Shown in pieces: positions 40,894-49,129 of a DNA stretch of 64,000 nucleotides; the first letter of the stretch is position 1, and the number at the start of each line of letters is the position of its first letter. Source of the stretch: Thermoplasmata archaeon (lineage in GTDB: Archaea > Thermoplasmatota > E2 > DHVEG-1); contig JAHWGK010000004.1 in assembly GCA_020054495.1 (NCBI GenBank), positions 1-64,000 of the forward strand, written 5' to 3'. The translations under genes were made by a program, and so were the position numbers. The notes under the pieces are model-generated. The model saw only the letters and a program-made list of their open reading frames with translations, searched no databases and had not been told where the DNA came from.

Positions 40894-42006
40894 ATGGATA
40901 CATCAGCAGTTGAAAAACAAATCAAAGATATAGAAGATGAAATCTTCAATACACAGAAGAATAAGGCCACTGAGCACCATATTGGTAAACTTAAGGCAAA
41001 ACTTGCAAGGCTCCGAGCAGAAGTTGATATAAGAAAAAGTGCAGGCGCCAAAGGAAAAGGTTTTGCTATTAAAAAATCTGGTGATGCAACAGTTGGTCTT
41101 ATTGGTTTTCCTAGTATTGGTAAAAGTACTCTTCTGAATCGGCTTACTGATGCAAAAAGCAAGATTGGCGATTATGATTTCACAACCCTGGATGCTATAC
41201 CTGGTATGATGAAATACAACGGAGCAAACATTCAAATTTTGGATTTACCAGGACTTATAACTGGTGCATCCTTAGGTAAAGGTCGTGGTAAAGAAATACT
41301 TTCAGCAATTAGAAATGTTGATCTCGTTCTTTTTATGATAGATGCAGAGCATGATGATCACCTCGATTTAATGACGAGTGAGCTACATATGGCGGGAATT
41401 CGGCTAAATCAAAAAAAACCTGATGTAGTTATAACAAAGACTGGTCAAGGTGGTATTAATGTAACTGCCACGATAAAACTTTCACATTTGGATGAATCTC
41501 TTGTAAAATCAATTTCTTCGGAATATGTGATAAATGCAGATATCATAATTCGCGAAAATATTACTGAGGATCGATTGATAGATGTTTTTGTTCAAAACAG
41601 AATTTATGTTCCAGCATTTGTTATAATCAATAAAACAGATCTAATTAGTAGTAAAAAATTATCAACAAAACTTGAGAAAATAAAACAGAAAGGCTGGGAT
41701 GTAATAGCCATTTCTGCAAAAGAAGAATCTGGTTTAAATAAGCTCAAGGATAAGATTTTCTCTGAGCTCAAATTTATACGTATTTACATGAAACCTGTAG
41801 GAAAATCTACTGATTTCGATGAGCCATTGATTTTAAAAGAAGGCAATACTGTTGAGACTGCTTGTAGGAAACTTCATAGAACATTTAAAGATAAATTTAG
41901 ATATGCTTCTGTTTCAGGCCCATCTGCCAAACATGATGTTCAAAAGGTTGGACTTGATCATGAACTACAAGATGGAGATATTTTGACTATAGTAACCTCT
42001 TGCTAG
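40894..42006 (+). CDS. DRG-family GTP-binding protein with TGS domain
   Basis: The 370-aa OBG/DRG GTPase is ribosome- or translation-associated in archaea and eukaryotes. An N-terminal basic helical region (residues 1-60) precedes the G domain: G1 GFPSIGKST (about 71-79), G3 DLPGLITGA (about 115), G4 NKTD (about 245), and a G5-like ISAKEESG. A C-terminal TGS domain occupies roughly 295-368 and includes GNTVETACRKLHRTFKDKF. It overlaps the convergent transketolase gene by 4 bases. Confidence 0.94.
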   Translation: MDTSAVEKQIKDIEDEIFNTQKNKATEHHIGKLKAKLARLRAEVDIRKSAGAKGKGFAIKKSGDATVGLIGFPSIGKSTLLNRLTDAKSKIGDYDFTTLDAIPGMMKYNGANIQILDLPGLITGASLGKGRGKEILSAIRNVDLVLFMIDAEHDDHLDLMTSELHMAGIRLNQKKPDVVITKTGQGGINVTATIKLSHLDESLVKSISSEYVINADIIIRENITEDRLIDVFVQNRIYVPAFVIINKTDLISSKKLSTKLEKIKQKGWDVIAISAKEESGLNKLKDKIFSELKFIRIYMKPVGKSTDFDEPLILKEGNTVETACRKLHRTFKDKFRYASVSGPSAKHDVQKVGLDHELQDGDILTIVTSC

Positions 42007-42938
42007 TTTTTTAGTAGTTTTTTTGCATTTTTTACCATATGTTTTGTGTTTAACTCATATTTTTCAAGTAAATCAACAGGCTCCCCACTTTCACAAAATA
42101 TATCTTTTATTCCCATTCTTAAAAACTTAGTTGAAATATTTTTTTCTGCAAGAATTTCAGCAACAGCTGCTCCGAGACCTCCAATAACTGAATGCTCTTC
42201 AGCAGTAATTATTGCATTTGTTTCTTTTGCACATTTTAAAACAAGTTTTTCATCAAGTGGTTTTATTGTATGCATGTCAATTACTCGGGCTTTTATATTC
42301 TCTTTTGATAATATTTTTCGAGCTTCAAGAGCTGGCTCAACCATTGTTCCATAAGCAATAATTGAAATATCAGAGCCAGTTTCAACTGTCATTCCTTTTC
42401 CAAGTTCGATATCATTTAAATCATTTTTTCCATAGATCAAAGGCGCATTTGCCCGTCCAACCCGTGCATACATAGGTCCGTTTTTTTCTGCCATAAGATG
42501 AACAATTTTTCCAGTTTGTATGGCATCACTAGGTGCAATAACAGTCATATTTGGAAGAACTCTCATAAGCGCGATATCTTCTATCATTTGATGACTTACA
42601 CCATCCTTTCCAACACTTATCCCGCCATGTGTTGCAAATATCTTCACATTTGCCTTTGAATAAGCTATATCCATTCGTATCTGATCATATACTCTGCCTG
42701 TTGCAAATACTGCAAAAGTGCTAACAAAGGGGATTTTACCACAGGATGCAAGTCCTGCAGCTGCTGTTATCATATTTGCTTCAGCTATACCCATCTCTAA
42801 AAACCTTTTAGGATATTTCTTTGCAAACATAATTGTTTTAGTAGATTTAGAAAGATCAGCATCGAGTACAACTAGATTTTTATATTTTTTACCCAGCTCA
42901 ATCAGTGCTTCACCATAAGCGTTGCGGGGATTTACCAT
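42003..42938 (-). CDS. Transketolase, C-terminal subunit
   Basis: This is the second half of a split transketolase, comprising the pyrimidine-binding and C-terminal domains of the thiamine-diphosphate enzyme. It contains NAYGEALIELG, RFLEMGIAEANMITAAAGLAS, GGISVGKDGVSHQ and a C-terminal EEHSVIGGLGAAVAE. I chose the ATG at 42938 because MVNPRNAYGEA matches the usual start; the track's TTG at 42953 overlaps the stop of the N-terminal subunit and would add MSNKI. The enzyme serves the non-oxidative pentose phosphate pathway, supplying ribose or erythrose phosphates. Confidence 0.93.
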   Translation of the reverse strand: MVNPRNAYGEALIELGKKYKNLVVLDADLSKSTKTIMFAKKYPKRFLEMGIAEANMITAAAGLASCGKIPFVSTFAVFATGRVYDQIRMDIAYSKANVKIFATHGGISVGKDGVSHQMIEDIALMRVLPNMTVIAPSDAIQTGKIVHLMAEKNGPMYARVGRANAPLIYGKNDLNDIELGKGMTVETGSDISIIAYGTMVEPALEARKILSKENIKARVIDMHTIKPLDEKLVLKCAKETNAIITAEEHSVIGGLGAAVAEILAEKNISTKFLRMGIKDIFCESGEPVDLLEKYELNTKHMVKNAKKLLKN

Positions 42939-42949
42939 TATTTTATTAC

Positions 42950-43807
42950 TCAAAGTAAAGCCTCCAATTTTTTCTGTGCAAGATTAAGCTCTTCGATTGC
43001 AAGGTTACGTTCCATTTCATTAGGCGGTACACCATGGAAGTCAACGTTATTTTCCATAAATGAAACTCCTTTACCTTTGGTTGTATTTAATATTATTATC
43101 GAAGGCTGTCTTTTATGTGCATTTGCTTTATTTAATGAATCAAGTATCTGTTTGATATCATGACCATTAATTTCTATAACATTCCAGCCAAACGCATTCC
43201 ATCTATCCCGTACTGATTCAAGACGTAAGACATCCTCAGTGTTACCATCAATCTGTAAAAAATTCCTATCAATCAATGCAGTTAAATTATCAAGCTTGTA
43301 GTGTGATGCAACAGCTGCTGCTTCCCAAATCTGTCCTTCTCCTGTTTCACCGTCACCCAGCATAGCATACACATTATATTCTTTATTGTCAAGTTTACCT
43401 GCAATAGCAACCCCATTTGCAAAAGAAAGTCCATGGCCAAGAGAACCAGTTGATGCTTCAACACCTGGAACATATGTACAAACAGGATGGCCTTGTAGCA
43501 TGGAGTTCATCGTTCTAAGTTTTGTTAATTCTTTAACATTAAAATATCCACACTCAGCAAGAACTGCATAAAGTGCAGGTGCAGCATGACCTTTACTAAG
43601 AATGAAGCGATCTCTATTTGGTTCACAAGGTTTTTTTGGGTTATGTTTCATATGAACAAAATAAAGAGCAACTAAAGCATCAACAGCAGATAATGATCCA
43701 CCAGGATGACCTGATTTAGATTTGTATAACATTTCTATTATATGTTTTCTTATTTTTACAGCAATTAAATCAAGTTTATAAATTTTTTTAGTATCGTGAA
43801 CCTTCAT
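42950..43807 (-). CDS. Transketolase, N-terminal subunit
   Basis: The 285-aa thiamine-diphosphate-binding half carries SGHPGGSLSAVDALVALY, RDRFILSKGHAAPALYA, and the ThDP/Mg motif GDGETGEGQIWEAAAVASHY...NLTALIDRN. It lies immediately upstream of the C-terminal subunit on the same strand and both form one operon. Split transketolase is the common archaeal arrangement. Promoter sequence lies within the 87 bases upstream, shared with no other gene start. Confidence 0.95.
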   Translation of the reverse strand: MKVHDTKKIYKLDLIAVKIRKHIIEMLYKSKSGHPGGSLSAVDALVALYFVHMKHNPKKPCEPNRDRFILSKGHAAPALYAVLAECGYFNVKELTKLRTMNSMLQGHPVCTYVPGVEASTGSLGHGLSFANGVAIAGKLDNKEYNVYAMLGDGETGEGQIWEAAAVASHYKLDNLTALIDRNFLQIDGNTEDVLRLESVRDRWNAFGWNVIEINGHDIKQILDSLNKANAHKRQPSIIILNTTKGKGVSFMENNVDFHGVPPNEMERNLAIEELNLAQKKLEALL

Positions 43808-43894
43808 CGTTTGACTCCCCGCATACAGAAAACAAAGATGGTTTTTCCGAATACTTTTACTGGGTAAATACTTTTTGTAAATTTTACTTAATAC

Positions 43895-44725
43895 TCATTT
43901 TTTTGTATCTAATTTATGAAAACGAGACAGGTTATAAAGATCTTGATAAATCTCAGGTTTAATATCTCTTAATACAGGACGATTTGCCCTTGCAAATTCA
44001 AGTTGTTTCAGATCAATTTCACAAACTTTAACACTTTCTTTGAAATAAGGTGCTTTAAAAAGTAAATTAGCTAATGGATCATATATCTGAGATCCTCCCC
44101 AAAATACTAAATTCTCTTGTGTTCCAACAAGATTTACATAAATAAAATATACAGTATTTTCAACGGCGCGTGCTGGGATTAAAGTTTCAAAATATTTTCT
44201 TGTAACTGATGGAGTGGCAGATATACAAATAATTATATCTGCGCCAAGCAAAGTATATGCGCGACATAACTCAGGAAAGAATATATCATAACAAACTATC
44301 AAACCAATTTTACCAAATTTCGTATCACAAAGCTTTAGACTTTCGCCCTCATCAAAAAATATTTTTTCTTCAAATGGTCCAACTGTCGGTAAAAACCATT
44401 TGTTATATGTGTCAACTTTTCCATCGGGATGTATTAAAATTGCTGAGTTATTGATTAAGCCTTTTACTTGGCTATTCTTTAATGGCATTCCAAAAACAAT
44501 GTAACATTTATTCTTCTTTGCCAATTCTTTTACATATTTTACTGATGGACCATTTACTAACTCAGCAATGTTACGAAGTTCATCTTTAACGTGATATCCA
44601 CAAATAGTTAGTTCTCCAAAAACATACATGTCTGCTTTTGTTTTTTTCATATAATTTGCCATTTTTTCAAGATTTGCTATTTTATCAGCAATTTTAGGTC
44701 TCATCGTTATAATTGCTACTTTCAT
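43895..44725 (-). CDS. Nitrilase-superfamily amidohydrolase
   Basis: This 276-aa carbon-nitrogen hydrolase has the complete Glu-Lys-Cys triad: E38 in FGELTICGY, K109 in DTYNKWFLP and C145 in GLIVCYDIFFPE. The ATG at 44725 is preferred to the TTG at 44737 used by the track. Substrate cannot be inferred; relatives hydrolyse omega-amides, N-carbamoyl amines or nitriles. It sits between the transketolase operon and the peptidase island without overlap, so its context gives little help. Confidence 0.9.
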   Translation of the reverse strand: MKVAIITMRPKIADKIANLEKMANYMKKTKADMYVFGELTICGYHVKDELRNIAELVNGPSVKYVKELAKKNKCYIVFGMPLKNSQVKGLINNSAILIHPDGKVDTYNKWFLPTVGPFEEKIFFDEGESLKLCDTKFGKIGLIVCYDIFFPELCRAYTLLGADIIICISATPSVTRKYFETLIPARAVENTVYFIYVNLVGTQENLVFWGGSQIYDPLANLLFKAPYFKESVKVCEIDLKQLEFARANRPVLRDIKPEIYQDLYNLSRFHKLDTKK

Positions 44726-44785
44726 AATAATAACCAAAAAATAGAATATTGAATTTTTTTATAATGTTGTTGATAATTTTATATT

Positions 44786-46132
44786 TTATTTTTTCAAAAA
44801 TAGGTTTATATAGCGAAAAGTAACTTGATCTCGTGCTGTTCTACCTTTTTTATCATATAAAATAACTTCTACAGCGTGCTCTTTTATTGATCGTTTGTTT
44901 AATCTCCATTGATAAGGGGCATCGGAATCTGTAAAAACTAATTTGCCATCATAATAAAATTTTACATTTTCTATTGATGCATCACCTGGTTTTACATATG
45001 TACAGATAAGTATGTCATCAAGGACAACTGTTCTTGCATAATTGAATTTTTTAAGCGTTACATCTTCAAAATACAATCTGCCACGCTTTGGAGAACTAAT
45101 TCTTATCTGTGGGTAATACACTTCAATATCTGCCAGATGAGCTAATGAGGCCACTATAAGCTTTGTCATATTTGCTAAATAACCAAAATTTACTTTATCA
45201 ATGGTATCTTCTGGAGTATGCCAATGCGGATAATCCTCTGATCCCCCAAATGCTATTGCTTCATACCCATGTAAAACAAAATCGTGGAAATCACTTGTGA
45301 ATTGCCGTGGTCCCCCAGGTGCAATTTTCTTGAAAAATCTAATATTAAAATCAATATCATAATTTTTGTTTACATTTTTTATTTCTTCAACCATCCATTT
45401 CGCATCTTCTGTTGATGCTAATAAAACATTATTACTGTGTAAAGCTGTAGTTGCATATCCTATTCCATCTAGATTTAATTGAACAAGAAGATTTGGATTA
45501 TCTTCATAAATTTCATTAGCATAAGCCCTTGAACCAAGTAAACCATATTCCTCGCCTGAAAATGCTACAAATTTTATTGTTCTATTGAATTTATATTGTG
45601 ATAATGCATACGCAGCAGCCATAACTGCTACTGTTCCCGTTCCGTCATCTATAGCTCCAGATACATCTGGTACAGTATCATAATGTGCGTTAACAATTAT
45701 AATTTCATCATTAAATTTACTATTACCTGGAAGTATTGCTTCAACGTTTTTACTTCTATAAAATCTTTTATGACGGGGAGTCCATGATTCCCATTCTTGA
45801 TACCTTGTTTCCAGTCCCATATTTTCAAATTGTTCAAAAATATATTCTCCAGCTATTTCACAACTAGATGTTCCTACTTTTCTTGGTCCAATTTTTACTG
45901 TTAATTCCTCTAGATAATCATATAGTAATGACTCATCTGTCATTTCAATTATATCAAAAATCGGATCTGAATTAAGTTTATTTGATTTATCTATACCTAA
46001 TTTTTCTGGAGTTGATTCTTTATTTATTAAAATTGAGGAAGAAGATATAATCATACCGATTAAAATAATAAATATAACACAAAAGCCAAATAATTTTTTG
46101 AAACGATTTTTCGTTTTGTATTCCTCCAACAT
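44786..46132 (-). CDS. Secreted/membrane M28-family aminopeptidase with C-terminal Ig-like domain (paralog 1)
   Basis: A single hydrophobic segment (LFGFCVIFIILIGMIIS) is followed by an M28 zinc-peptidase domain with ligands HYDTVPDVSGAIDDGTG, SGEEYGLLGSRAYA, LNLDGIGYA and PHWHTPEDTIDKV. A C-terminal Ig-like unit (VKFYYDGKLVF... APYQWRLN...VILYDKKGRTARD) follows. It probably clips amino acids or dipeptides outside the cell. The start is uncertain: the ATG at 46132 has no Shine-Dalgarno, but a GGAGG lies just inside the ORF and points, 8 bases on, to an ACG at 46114. The second M28 gene lies directly upstream on the same strand. Confidence 0.9.
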   Translation of the reverse strand: MLEEYKTKNRFKKLFGFCVIFIILIGMIISSSSILINKESTPEKLGIDKSNKLNSDPIFDIIEMTDESLLYDYLEELTVKIGPRKVGTSSCEIAGEYIFEQFENMGLETRYQEWESWTPRHKRFYRSKNVEAILPGNSKFNDEIIIVNAHYDTVPDVSGAIDDGTGTVAVMAAAYALSQYKFNRTIKFVAFSGEEYGLLGSRAYANEIYEDNPNLLVQLNLDGIGYATTALHSNNVLLASTEDAKWMVEEIKNVNKNYDIDFNIRFFKKIAPGGPRQFTSDFHDFVLHGYEAIAFGGSEDYPHWHTPEDTIDKVNFGYLANMTKLIVASLAHLADIEVYYPQIRISSPKRGRLYFEDVTLKKFNYARTVVLDDILICTYVKPGDASIENVKFYYDGKLVFTDSDAPYQWRLNKRSIKEHAVEVILYDKKGRTARDQVTFRYINLFLKK

Positions 46133-46250
46133 TTGAAATATCAAATAATTTTATAAATTTATCTATATTTAATAATATGATTTATAGTTATTGAAATATA
46201 ATTAGAAACACTCTATATATCTAATTTTTTAAGATATGATGCTTGGAATT

Positions 46251-47582
46251 TTAATTATTCATAAATAGATTTGTATAACGAAATGTTACATTATCTCTAG
46301 CAGTTCTACCCTTCTCATCATATAAAATGACATCAATTGTGTGTTGTTTTATCGATCTTTTGTTTAATCTAAATTGATATGGCATTTCTGTGTCATTATG
46401 AATTAATTCTCCGTCATAAAAAAATTCAACTCTATTAATAGGTGCATCACCAAATTTAACATCTGTACAAATAAGAAAATCATCGATTACCCAGGTTTTT
46501 TCATATTTTAAATTTTTTATTGTTCTATCATCGTAGTATAGTCTTCCCCTTCTTGGTGCTCCAATTTTAATATCTGGGTGATAAACTTCAATATCAGCCA
46601 TATGAGCTAATGATGCAACTATTAATTTAGTCATATTAGCTAAATAACTAAAATTTACCTTATCAATAGTATCTTCTGTAGAATGTCCATATTTATAATG
46701 TCCTGATTCCCAGAAGGCTATTGTTTCATATCCTTGCTTTGCAAAATCATAGTAATCACTCCATCCTCGATTACTAAGTGGATTAATAATGTGCATACGA
46801 TCTATATTGAGATTTATTTCATAATTTTCTGATACTTGTTCTATCTCGTCAACAATCCATTTTGCATCCTCAGTTACAGATGCATTAAATTTTTTTCCCT
46901 CATCAGCAGTATATGCGCATCCAATCATATCAGCATTAAATTCAACAAGAATATCTGTAAAATTATCATAAATTTCATTTACATAAGCTCTTGAACCAAG
47001 AAGACCATTTTCTTCACCCGAAAAAGCAACAAATTTTATTGTTCGATTAAATTCAAACTTACTTAATACATATGCAGCCATTAATACTGCAACAACACCC
47101 GATCCATCATCCATTGCACCTGGTGCATCTTTAATTGTATCATAATGTGCATTGAAAATCAATACCTCATCAGATTGATCACCACTACCTTGAAGTGTTG
47201 CTTCAATATTCTTAGATCTGAAAAATCTATAAGGTAAATTTAAGTTCCATGAATTCCATTCTTGATATCTTGTGTCTAGTCCCATTTTTTCAAATTGTTT
47301 GTAAATATATTTTGCCGCTTTTTCACAACCATATGTACTTGTTCTTCTAGGTCCAATATTTACAGTGAGTTCCCAAAGATATTCATATAATAATGATTCA
47401 CTCACCATTTCAATAGCTTCAATAATTTTTTGACTTGTGTCAATTTTTAAACATTTATTTAGTTCCGCTTTTGTTGTTTGATTATCTTGCAAAGGTAATA
47501 TTGAGGCTGCAGATATTATTGGCCCACTAATTATTAGAATTATGACTCCAAAAACATATCCTTTTGTAGACATTCTTTTCAT
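46251..47582 (-). CDS. Secreted/membrane M28-family aminopeptidase with C-terminal Ig-like domain (paralog 2)
   Basis: Closely related to the downstream M28 gene over the whole length: signal segment (VFGVIILIISGPIISAASI), zinc ligands HYDTIKDAPGAMDDGSG, SGEENGLLGSRAY, ADMIGCAYT and GHSTEDTIDKVNF, and the same C-terminal Ig-like unit ending YTNLFMNN. AGGTGA precedes the ATG at 47582 with suitable spacing. The pair arose by tandem duplication. The two-Asp stretch and Glu-Glu general base are intact, so both should be active. Confidence 0.92.
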   Translation of the reverse strand: MKRMSTKGYVFGVIILIISGPIISAASILPLQDNQTTKAELNKCLKIDTSQKIIEAIEMVSESLLYEYLWELTVNIGPRRTSTYGCEKAAKYIYKQFEKMGLDTRYQEWNSWNLNLPYRFFRSKNIEATLQGSGDQSDEVLIFNAHYDTIKDAPGAMDDGSGVVAVLMAAYVLSKFEFNRTIKFVAFSGEENGLLGSRAYVNEIYDNFTDILVEFNADMIGCAYTADEGKKFNASVTEDAKWIVDEIEQVSENYEINLNIDRMHIINPLSNRGWSDYYDFAKQGYETIAFWESGHYKYGHSTEDTIDKVNFSYLANMTKLIVASLAHMADIEVYHPDIKIGAPRRGRLYYDDRTIKNLKYEKTWVIDDFLICTDVKFGDAPINRVEFFYDGELIHNDTEMPYQFRLNKRSIKQHTIDVILYDEKGRTARDNVTFRYTNLFMNN

Positions 47583-47689
47583 AAATTGTCACCTAATAGC
47601 TATTATAAACATAATTAATAATTTTATAAGTTTATCTATATTATTTTATTTATAGAAATATTAATTTTTAGAATGAGAAGAGGCACCTT

Positions 47690-47975
47690 TCTCATAAAAT
47701 TTTAATTAGAGATGGGATGTGAGCTGAGGAGGTACCTCTTAGTTTCTATGATGGAGGAAAGGATGTGAACAGACATATGAAAGGTTAGAAAAATTATGTG
47801 CCGATAAGTTTGGGAAACAATTTGGAATGGGATGCGCATTATCACTTGATCGGCACGTAAAAACTCCCCCGAGCTTATCAGTAACGCTTGGATATGTTGT
47901 ATATTTAACCCAGAGCTTTTCAAAAGGCAAAACCGTTACTGATTTGAAGATAAAATTTTTCATTTCTCCTCACCT
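47690..47975. other. Unassigned, locally GC-richer region with an open frame and a stem
   Basis: Between the M28 gene and the HTH-PAS gene there are about 520 bases without a convincing gene. Two things stand out. A plus-strand frame open from 47752 to 48027 reads CEQTYERLEKLCADKFGKQF... but lacks an early start codon and a ribosome-binding site with fitting spacing. An inverted repeat GTGCCGAT (47798-47805) / ATCGGCAC (47849-47856), extended by AAG/CTT with one bulge, could form a stem. It may be a decayed gene or a structured RNA; I do not recognise either. Confidence 0.3.
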
Positions 47976-48001
47976 ATTGCATGGCACAAACGCCTTGCAA
48001 T
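47976..48001. promoter_or_regulatory. Inverted repeat upstream of the HTH-PAS gene
   Basis: ATTGCATGGC-ACAAAC-GCCTTGCAAT is a 10-bp inverted repeat with one mismatch. It shares TTGCATGGCA with the second palindrome at 48039, so both are probably sites for the same regulator, plausibly the HTH-PAS protein itself. Confidence 0.5.
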
Positions 48002-48019
48002 GCCTAAATGCAATAACTA

Positions 48020-48029
48020 TTATATAATA
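48020..48029 (+). promoter_or_regulatory. TATA box of the HTH-PAS gene
   Basis: TTATATAATA lies between the two palindromes. The predicted transcript start, about 25 bases on, falls within the second palindrome at 48039-48059, a position suited to repression. Confidence 0.5.
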
Positions 48030-48038
48030 TTTTCGTCT

Positions 48039-48059
48039 TTTGCATGGCATTATTGCAAA
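48039..48059. promoter_or_regulatory. Second operator-like palindrome, over the predicted transcript start
   Basis: TTTGCATGGCATTATTGCAAA has inverted half-sites TTTGCA/TGCAAA separated by 9 bases, and contains TTGCATGGCA as in the upstream repeat at 47976. Confidence 0.5.
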
Positions 48060-48103
48060 TCAAAAGAGAAATGCATAAATAGTCAACGAAATATACTAAC
48101 ATA

Positions 48104-48721
48104 ATGGATGGTTACCAACACGAGATTTCGTTGATTAAAAAGATACTAACAGAAAACTCAAAAGGCATGACAGTTACTGATATATCACGGAAAATCAAAA
48201 TAAACAGGAACTCAGTTGCAAAATACCTAGATATCATGCGGATATCTGGTCAGGTAGAAATGATAACTTTTGGGCCTGCAAAGGTTTTTTTTCCTTCACG
48301 TAGAGTTCCCATCTTGAATATGCTAAATTATACTTCAGATTACATCTTGGTATTTGATGCAAATCTAAGGATTACAATGGCAAATGATTCTTTTTTAAAT
48401 TTTATGAAAATTCCAAGGAATGAAATATTAGGCCAAACAATTAATGATACCATTTTAAAAGTTTTCAAAGACCATACAGAGCTGTTGGTAGGTATAAAAG
48501 AGGCGCTCGAAGGTAAAAAACTCACACAAGAAATAGAATTTCAGAATAATAAAGAACATTTTTTCTTTAAAGTTCGTATCGTCCCAACAACATTTGAAGA
48601 CGGTAGGCATGGGGGAACAATTGTTATAAAAAACAATACTTATCACAAAATTGCTGAAAATGCTTTACGTGAAAGTGAGGAAAACTTTAGGAATCTTCTT
48701 AAAAAAATTAATAAAAAATAA
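48104..48721 (+). CDS. HTH-PAS sensory protein, apparently truncated
   Basis: The 205-aa protein has an N-terminal winged helix (about 8-60; GMTVTDISRKIKINRNSVAKYL) followed by one PAS domain (about 72-180; DYILVFDANLRITMANDSFL... GTIVIKN). The last residues, ALRESEENFRNLLKKINKK, are the usual lead-in to a second PAS domain in archaeal HTH-PAS or sensor-kinase chains, but the frame stops there. It could be a compact one-component regulator or the stump of a longer protein. Palindromes in its promoter suggest autoregulation. The PAS ligand is unknown. No Shine-Dalgarno precedes the ATG. Confidence 0.82.
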   Translation: MDGYQHEISLIKKILTENSKGMTVTDISRKIKINRNSVAKYLDIMRISGQVEMITFGPAKVFFPSRRVPILNMLNYTSDYILVFDANLRITMANDSFLNFMKIPRNEILGQTINDTILKVFKDHTELLVGIKEALEGKKLTQEIEFQNNKEHFFFKVRIVPTTFEDGRHGGTIVIKNNTYHKIAENALRESEENFRNLLKKINKK

Positions 48722-48722
48722 A

Positions 48723-49007
48723 TTAAGGAGTCGAGTTTGTCAAAAGATAAATTGTTAAATTTATCATAAATGCAGTAAGTACAATCAATGTAAGTATAGC
48801 ATTTGTTTTTAGATCAAATATATTTATCCAATCTAGTATTGCAATTAATATGTATGAAAGAACAAGCATTACTACCAATAGTAAAACGATTATTCCAATA
48901 GTATATATTGGATTTGTATAGCTTTTTGTTTGTTCGAATAAAATCCATACGCTAGCAAAAAACACTAGCAGCCCAATTGTTATTTGTGCTTTTGCCCTTT
49001 CTTGCAT
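48723..49007 (-). CDS. Small membrane protein, three predicted helices
   Basis: The 94-residue form from the ATG at 49007 contains hydrophobic segments ITIGLLVFFASVWILF, IYTIGIIVLLLVVMLVLSYILIAIL and ILTLIVLTAFMINLTIYLL. The track's GTG at 49061 would place a TATA-like TTTTATAAAG inside the coding region, so the ATG is preferred with a leaderless transcript. I do not recognise the family. It ends one base after the stop of the convergent HTH-PAS gene. Confidence 0.6.
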   Translation of the reverse strand: MQERAKAQITIGLLVFFASVWILFEQTKSYTNPIYTIGIIVLLLVVMLVLSYILIAILDWINIFDLKTNAILTLIVLTAFMINLTIYLLTNSTP

Positions 49008-49129
49008 AACCTTAGTCAGCGATTTTTTCTTTATAAAACTTTTTAAAACACATAAACTCACATTATCGAAGTAAAATAATTTATAATAAAAAAAGGAGAA
49101 AAGATTAAGTTAGCTTTCATTGTAAGTAT

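Noticed and set aside
42954-43000. Single-gene transketolase broken by frameshift
   Set aside because: Both halves have normal starts and lengths, and separate subunits are the usual archaeal arrangement.
47702-47963. Two overlapping minus-strand ORFs of 73 and 74 aa before the HTH-PAS gene
   Set aside because: No ribosome-binding site, no recognisable family, and the two frames overlap each other; treated as part of an unassigned region.
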